From: Oscillospiraceae bacterium
Lineage (GTDB): Bacteria > Bacillota > Clostridia > Oscillospirales > SIG627
Reading direction: 5' to 3'
Length of the DNA stretch: 37,177 bases
Assembly (NCBI GenBank): GCA_034925865.1
Contig: JAYFRN010000022.1
Location: forward strand, 1-37,177
The translations under genes were made by a program, and so were the position numbers. Positions 33,472 through 37,177 of the stretch are shown here, one piece after another (the first letter of the stretch is position 1; each line of letters opens with the position of its first letter). Below the pieces are notes generated by a model. That model saw nothing but the letters and a program-made list of their open reading frames with translations, ran no database searches and had not been told where the DNA came from.

Positions 33472-34272
33472 AAAAGAAACAAAACAGTTATTTTAATTTT
33501 ATTATTAATCATCATTATCCCGTTAATTCTTTCGGCCAGTTTTATTACGATGATAATATTCGGGGCAGCGGACGGCAGTATAAATTCAGCGCAGTTAGTA
33601 TTTGCGGCAACAATATTAATTGCTTATGTATTTACTCTTTATCTTCTGATCTTAAGCTTCGGCTTCGCAAAGCGGTCACGTAAGCTCTGGAACATACTTT
33701 ACATAGAACTTGATCCCGAAAAGTTCATAAATGAAACACAAATTTACCTTTCACGTATAAAAAATGCCGTTCAGAAAAATGTACTCAGAATGAATTTGGC
33801 TCTCGGATATGAAGCCTTACGCGATTATACAAAAGCAGTCAGCATGATGCAGTCTGTATCCGCAAACGAGATCAGCGGTATTTATAAGCTCATATACCAT
33901 ACGAATCTAGCCGTTTTTTACGCAAAGCTTAAAGATATCGAATCAGCGGAAAACCATTTCACCGAATGCGAAAAGCTTATCCCGCACGCACAATCATATA
34001 TTGTTCAGTCAGGTGAAATTGATAACGCAAGAGGCGTCATTTCATACCACACAGGCGATTTTGACAAAGCTCAGGCTTCATTTGAAACTGCATTGAAAGC
34101 GGTAGCACTGAATCCTGTCCGCGCGGTCGAAATCAAGCTGTATTTATCAAAAATATATATTCAAACCGGATCAATATCAGACGCAAGAAGAATTATACAA
34201 GGATTGTCAGGCGAACGTATGCTCCCCTGTGATCTCGACGAATATAAAATGCTTGCAGAGTGTTTAAATTAA
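33469..34272 (+). CDS. Membrane-anchored TPR protein
   Basis: 267 residues, TTG start. Two N-terminal membrane helices (about 6-29 and 40-64), then a cytoplasmic or external solenoid of degenerate tetratricopeptide repeats: RMNLALGYEALRDYTKAVSM, YHTNLAVFYAKLKDIESAEN, ARGVISYHTGDFDKAQASFE and KLYLSKIYIQTGSISDARRI. TPR solenoids mediate protein contacts, so a scaffold role is likely, but no partner is evident. The gene stands alone, flanked on both sides by palindrome copies D and E, and ends in a clear hairpin terminator. Confidence 0.75.
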   Translation: MKRNKTVILILLLIIIIPLILSASFITMIIFGAADGSINSAQLVFAATILIAYVFTLYLLILSFGFAKRSRKLWNILYIELDPEKFINETQIYLSRIKNAVQKNVLRMNLALGYEALRDYTKAVSMMQSVSANEISGIYKLIYHTNLAVFYAKLKDIESAENHFTECEKLIPHAQSYIVQSGEIDNARGVISYHTGDFDKAQASFETALKAVALNPVRAVEIKLYLSKIYIQTGSISDARRIIQGLSGERMLPCDLDEYKMLAECLN

Positions 34273-34280
34273 GCATTTAC

Positions 34281-34316
34281 AGAAGAGATGTTTAATCCGA
34301 CATCTCTTCTTCTGTT
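34281..34316 (+). terminator. Terminator of the TPR gene
   Basis: AGAAGAGATG (34281-34290) and CATCTCTTCT (34301-34310) form a perfect 10-bp stem with a 10-base loop, followed by TCTGTT. It begins nine bases after the stop codon. Confidence 0.75.
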
Positions 34317-34317
34317 A

Positions 34318-34380
34318 TTATTAACTCATCATTTAAATAATTACCGCAAAACAAGAATTATTTAATTGCTGTTTTAATAA
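34318..34380. repeat. Palindromic intergenic repeat, copy E (short form)
   Basis: Starts TTATTAACTCATCATTTAAA and ends GCTGTTTTAATAA; the centre is ATTACCGCAAAACAAG. It lies directly behind the TPR terminator, inverted relative to copy D. Confidence 0.78.
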
Positions 34381-34506
34381 GTCCTTGAGCTTCGCTTGTA
34401 CGACAGCGTCAGCAGCTTTGCATTATTAATAATCTGCGGAAATTGTTTTCATGTATGAAACCTGCGGCATATAAAATTAATTTAATGCAGTTAGAAAGGA
34501 TATACA

Positions 34507-35409
34507 ATGGAAAGACTAAAGAAAATTGACATGCATGTTCACAGCACTCCTGAACGGTTTATCGAGCGGATAAACGGAGGAACATATGCCACGCCGGACG
34601 AGTTAAGAGTTATATATGATAAGTTCGGCATTGAGAAAGGACTTTTACTGCCAAGCGGAATGTATGCGGCATCCACATATGATGTCATATCTCCCAGAGA
34701 AGCATATCATCTTGTTCAGAATTATCCGGAAACTCTCGGATGGTGGTTCTGCAATGTCAATCCGGCATGGGGTGACAATACGGCTGCATTTGATCTCAAC
34801 CATTTTTTGAATTTTTTCAAATCAAAAGGCGCCAAAGGTCTTGGCGAGCTTACGGAAAACAGATTCTTTGACGATCCGTTCATGCGCAATCTCTTTAGAC
34901 ATTGCGAAAAATGCGACATGCCAATAACCTTTCACATTGGAGATATGAGCGGGGATTACGGCATTGTAGATTCTCTCGGTCTTCCCGGTTTGGAAAAAAC
35001 TCTGTCAGATTTCCCCGAACTAATGCTTATCGGACATTCTCAGAAATTCTGGGCGGAGATAAGCGGAGACGCCGACGAAAAAACACGCAGCGGTTATCCC
35101 AAGGGAAAGGTCGCCAAAGGAGGCAGAGTTCCGTACCTCTTAAAAAAATATCCGAATATGTATGCCGATCTTTCAGCAGGCAGCGGATACAACGCAGTCA
35201 CTCGGGATCCTGAATTCGGATATGAATTTCTTGAGGAATTTCAGAATAAACTGTTTTACGGAACTGACATATGTGATCCGCGCAATATAACAAATCCTAT
35301 GCTGCAGCTCGCAGAGTATCTTGATACTGCAATGGAGAATAAAAAAATAACATATACCGCCTATGAAAAGATATCACGGAAAAACGCTCTCGAATTACTG
35401 AACAGATAA
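34507..35409 (+). CDS. Metal-dependent amidohydrolase, paralogue 3
   Basis: 300-residue TIM-barrel hydrolase, homologous to the pair at 2024-3860. Ligand candidates are all kept: His10 and His12 (DMHVH), Glu114 (GLGEL), His143 (TFHIG), His177 (GHSQKFWAE) and Asp253 (GTDICDPRN). The segment SAGSGYNAVTRDPEFGYEF is nearly identical to paralogue 2. It stands alone with its own AAAGGA ribosome binding site, so it is a dispersed rather than tandem copy. No neighbouring gene hints at the substrate. Confidence 0.82.
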   Translation: MERLKKIDMHVHSTPERFIERINGGTYATPDELRVIYDKFGIEKGLLLPSGMYAASTYDVISPREAYHLVQNYPETLGWWFCNVNPAWGDNTAAFDLNHFLNFFKSKGAKGLGELTENRFFDDPFMRNLFRHCEKCDMPITFHIGDMSGDYGIVDSLGLPGLEKTLSDFPELMLIGHSQKFWAEISGDADEKTRSGYPKGKVAKGGRVPYLLKKYPNMYADLSAGSGYNAVTRDPEFGYEFLEEFQNKLFYGTDICDPRNITNPMLQLAEYLDTAMENKKITYTAYEKISRKNALELLNR

Positions 35410-35425
35410 CAGTATTTCATAAGTA

Positions 35426-35453
35426 TTATTTAATTTCCGTTTCTATTAAATAA
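35426..35453. repeat. Degenerate half of the palindromic repeat
   Basis: TTATTTAATTTCCGTTTCTATTAAATAA resembles one arm (TTATTTAATTGCCGTGTTAATAA) of the intergenic element. The rest of the spacer to 35631 shows nothing else. Confidence 0.4.
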
Positions 35454-35631
35454 CGCAGCTCGCCGTATTTCAGTCACAAAAATGATCGCCAGCTAAAAAA
35501 TATACATATGCATAGGTTTGATTCTCACGAGGTATATTATCTTGGCATCTAAACAATGATAGAAAATTTTCTCATTTTGAATAATGTCAATTTTTCCAAT
35601 GATTAATAATATCACATTTTTTCGACTCTTA

Positions 35632-35660
35632 TTGACACGGCGGCTGTTATGGTATAAAAT
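35632..35660 (+). promoter_or_regulatory. Promoter of pfkA
   Basis: TTGACA (35632-35637), 17 bases, TAAAAT (35655-35660); the overlapping TATAAA gives a 15-base spacer instead. It lies about 48 bases before the ATG, whose ribosome binding site (GAAAG) is weak. Confidence 0.7.
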
Positions 35661-35707
35661 AAGCCTCATAGAAAAAGCATATTCTGTGCAGAAAGTTGTG
35701 AATACCA

Positions 35708-36946
35708 ATGGAAAGCAAAACACAAAAAAGAGTATTTAAAAACATAGGCGTTTTAACCGGAGGCGGAGACTCGTCCGGAATGAATGCGGCTGTGAGAGCG
35801 GTAACCCGCAGCGCGATTGCACGCGGAGTAAACGTGATCGGTATCAAAATGGCATACAGGGGGCTTATTGATAACATTACAGAGCAGCTGACACCGATCT
35901 CTGTATCCAACATAATAAACCGCGGAGGAACATTTATTTATTCCGACCGCTGTAAGGAATTTAATTCCCCCGAGGGAGTAAAACGCGCGGTCGAAATATG
36001 CGGGAAACTCGGAATCGACGGGATCGTAGCCATAGGCGGAGACGGAACATTCCGCGGAGCGCGTGATCTCACTCACTCCGGAATTCCCTGCATAGGTATC
36101 CCCGCCACGATAGACAACGACATAACAGCGTCTGATTATTCGATCGGCTTCGATACCGCACTCAACACAGTTATCGCCGTGGCAGACAGACTGCATGATA
36201 CCTGCGAATCTCACGGCAGATGTAATATAATCGAAATAATGGGACGCGGAAGCGGATATCTAGCGCTTTATTCAGGAATAGCATGCGGCGCAACAGAGAT
36301 CATTACAAATGAATTTCTCCCTAAAAAAGCAGATGATTCGGTAACAGATCCGAATGCACGCTCTCTTGACGAAGAACATGCCAAAGCGCTGCTCGATAAA
36401 ATGCTTAAATCCAGACAGCTTGGCAAGAGAAGCTTTCTGATAATGGTGGCGGAAAACATGCTGCCTGTCAAAACAACCATTCAGGAAACCGGAGTTGTCG
36501 CGGACGGCAGGAAATTCCCGGTTTCAGTCGTAAAGCTCGTTTCCTACGGTGAGGCGCTTTGTGAATATTTAAATAAGCAAATGGAGCTTATGAATTCCGG
36601 AAAGAGCATAATAGAAACGAAATTCATGCGTCCTTCGCATATTCAGCGCGGAGGCGTTCCGACATTCCGCGACAGAGCCATTTCCTCATTGATGGGAGAT
36701 AAAGCGATAGACCTTCTTATGCTTGGCAAATCGAATCTCGTCGTTTGCATGAGAAAAGATGAAATAACCTCCATGGATATCGATTTCGCGCTTGAGGTCG
36801 ATCGCCTGTTCAAGGGCAAGACAACAATCGAGGCTCTTGAAAAGGACTTCTCTGCTGACGATATTGAAAAAATGAAAGCCATTGTCGAGGAAAAGCGCGC
36901 CAGCTTCTACGATATTTACGACGTTAACAGGACAATTTCACTCTGA
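35708..36946 (+). CDS. pfkA: 6-phosphofructokinase, long form
   Basis: Phosphorylates fructose 6-phosphate to the 1,6-bisphosphate in glycolysis. 412 residues, longer than the 320 of classic bacterial PfkA and nearer the mixed or PPi-using group in size. Motifs: GVLTGGGDSSGMNAAVR (14-30), GGDGT (110-114), PATIDNDI (132-139) with the catalytic Asp region, GRGSGYLAL and HIQRGG. Gly in GGDG and Ala rather than Lys before TIDND both favour ATP over pyrophosphate as donor (family knowledge). The extra length lies in the middle and at the C-terminus. Monocistronic, with a palindrome copy directly downstream. Confidence 0.92.
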   Translation: MESKTQKRVFKNIGVLTGGGDSSGMNAAVRAVTRSAIARGVNVIGIKMAYRGLIDNITEQLTPISVSNIINRGGTFIYSDRCKEFNSPEGVKRAVEICGKLGIDGIVAIGGDGTFRGARDLTHSGIPCIGIPATIDNDITASDYSIGFDTALNTVIAVADRLHDTCESHGRCNIIEIMGRGSGYLALYSGIACGATEIITNEFLPKKADDSVTDPNARSLDEEHAKALLDKMLKSRQLGKRSFLIMVAENMLPVKTTIQETGVVADGRKFPVSVVKLVSYGEALCEYLNKQMELMNSGKSIIETKFMRPSHIQRGGVPTFRDRAISSLMGDKAIDLLMLGKSNLVVCMRKDEITSMDIDFALEVDRLFKGKTTIEALEKDFSADDIEKMKAIVEEKRASFYDIYDVNRTISL

Positions 36947-36951
36947 TATTT

Positions 36952-37053
36952 TTATTAACTCGGCATTTAAATAATCTAGGTTCAAAGAGAGAAAAGGCTC
37001 TTGCATATGGGCTTTTCTCTCATATAAAACAAGACTTATTTAATGCCCGCTGA
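36952..37053. repeat. Palindromic intergenic repeat, copy F (long form)
   Basis: Begins TTATTAACTCGGCATTTAAA six bases after the pfkA stop. The inner stem GAGAGAAAAG (36987-36996) pairs perfectly with CTTTTCTCTC (37012-37021). The right end (ATTTAATGCCCGCTGAACA) is eroded. It may double as the pfkA transcript end. Confidence 0.8.
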
Positions 37054-37097
37054 ACAAAAGAAAATATACAGCAAGGCAAGACAAATCGCAAGAATTA

Positions 37098-37150
37098 TGG
37101 TATAATAAGTGCAAGGAAAATGGCCGAAACATGTTAAAAAGCTTGCACTT
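37098..37150 (+). promoter_or_regulatory. Extended -10 promoter and inverted repeat
   Basis: TGGTATAAT (37098-37106) is an extended -10 with no good -35. It abuts AAGTGCAAG (37107-37115), which is the exact reverse complement of CTTGCACTT (37142-37150). The repeat sits over the start of transcription and could be an operator or leader hairpin. GTGCAAG arms also occur at 14948-14990. Confidence 0.5.
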
Positions 37151-37162
37151 GGGGGCGACGAG

Positions 37163-37177
37163 ATGTATAAATACAGC
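37163..37177 (+). CDS. Possible gene start cut by window end
   Basis: An ATG (MYKYS...) follows GGGGGCGACGAG with a plausible ribosome binding site and an upstream promoter. Only five codons are visible, so nothing can be said about the product. Confidence 0.35.

Noticed and set aside
35708-36946. Pyrophosphate-dependent phosphofructokinase
   Set aside because: The length suggested it, but GGDG and PATIDND carry the residues of ATP users; not excluded without an assay.
7497-37053. CRISPR array
   Set aside because: The repeated units are single, dispersed and palindromic with no regular spacers or cas genes.

Overview
The window looks like chromosomal DNA of an anaerobic, low-to-moderate GC Firmicute, most likely a clostridial lineage. 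The grounds are a HemZ-type coproporphyrinogen dehydrogenase, a SpoVB/MurJ-type flippase, a single bifunctional Rel protein, strong purine-rich ribosome binding sites, several TTG/GTG starts and vegetative promoters close to TTGACA-N17-TATAAT. I cannot name the species. No rRNA, tRNA or CRISPR array was seen.

Left arm, plus strand (1-7.5 kb): the 3' part of an IS481-like transposase and its terminal repeat; an AT-rich double-GNAT gene; two tandem amidohydrolase paralogues followed by rnhA and a good terminator; then an overlapping four-gene cassette (XRE regulator, internally deleted ABC exporter, HExxH protein, zinc-ribbon methyltransferase).

Middle, minus strand (7.8-31.6 kb): an eight-gene, nearly gapless unit transcribed from 14670 to 7804. 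It encodes an exported NAGPA-like protein, a small membrane protein, a lipoate ligase, a free-standing lipoyl domain, lipoyl synthase, a second lipoate ligase, an acyl-CoA synthetase and an arylamine N-acetyltransferase-like protein. Next comes a housekeeping unit, recJ-rel-dtd-hemZ-nucleoside kinase-flippase, then thyA alone. An envelope block follows: a small lipoprotein, an SLH-like exported protein, an HtrA-type protease, and an OmpR-type response regulator with its histidine kinase.

Right arm, plus strand (31.6-37.2 kb): about 0.9 kb of AT-rich non-coding DNA holding a strong promoter, a P-loop ATPase, a membrane-anchored TPR protein, a third amidohydrolase paralogue, 6-phosphofructokinase, and the first codons of a possible further gene behind an inverted repeat.

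The most distinctive non-coding signal is a family of imperfect palindromes with ends like TTATTAAC...GTTAATAA. It has six recognisable copies plus fragments, all between genes, in a long form (about 100 bp with an internal AAGAGAGAAAAG stem-loop) and a short form (about 63-78 bp lacking it). One copy sits inside the loop of a terminator hairpin. The most distinctive gene set is the lipoyl operon: it makes, attaches and carries lipoate, but no dehydrogenase-complex subunit is beside it.
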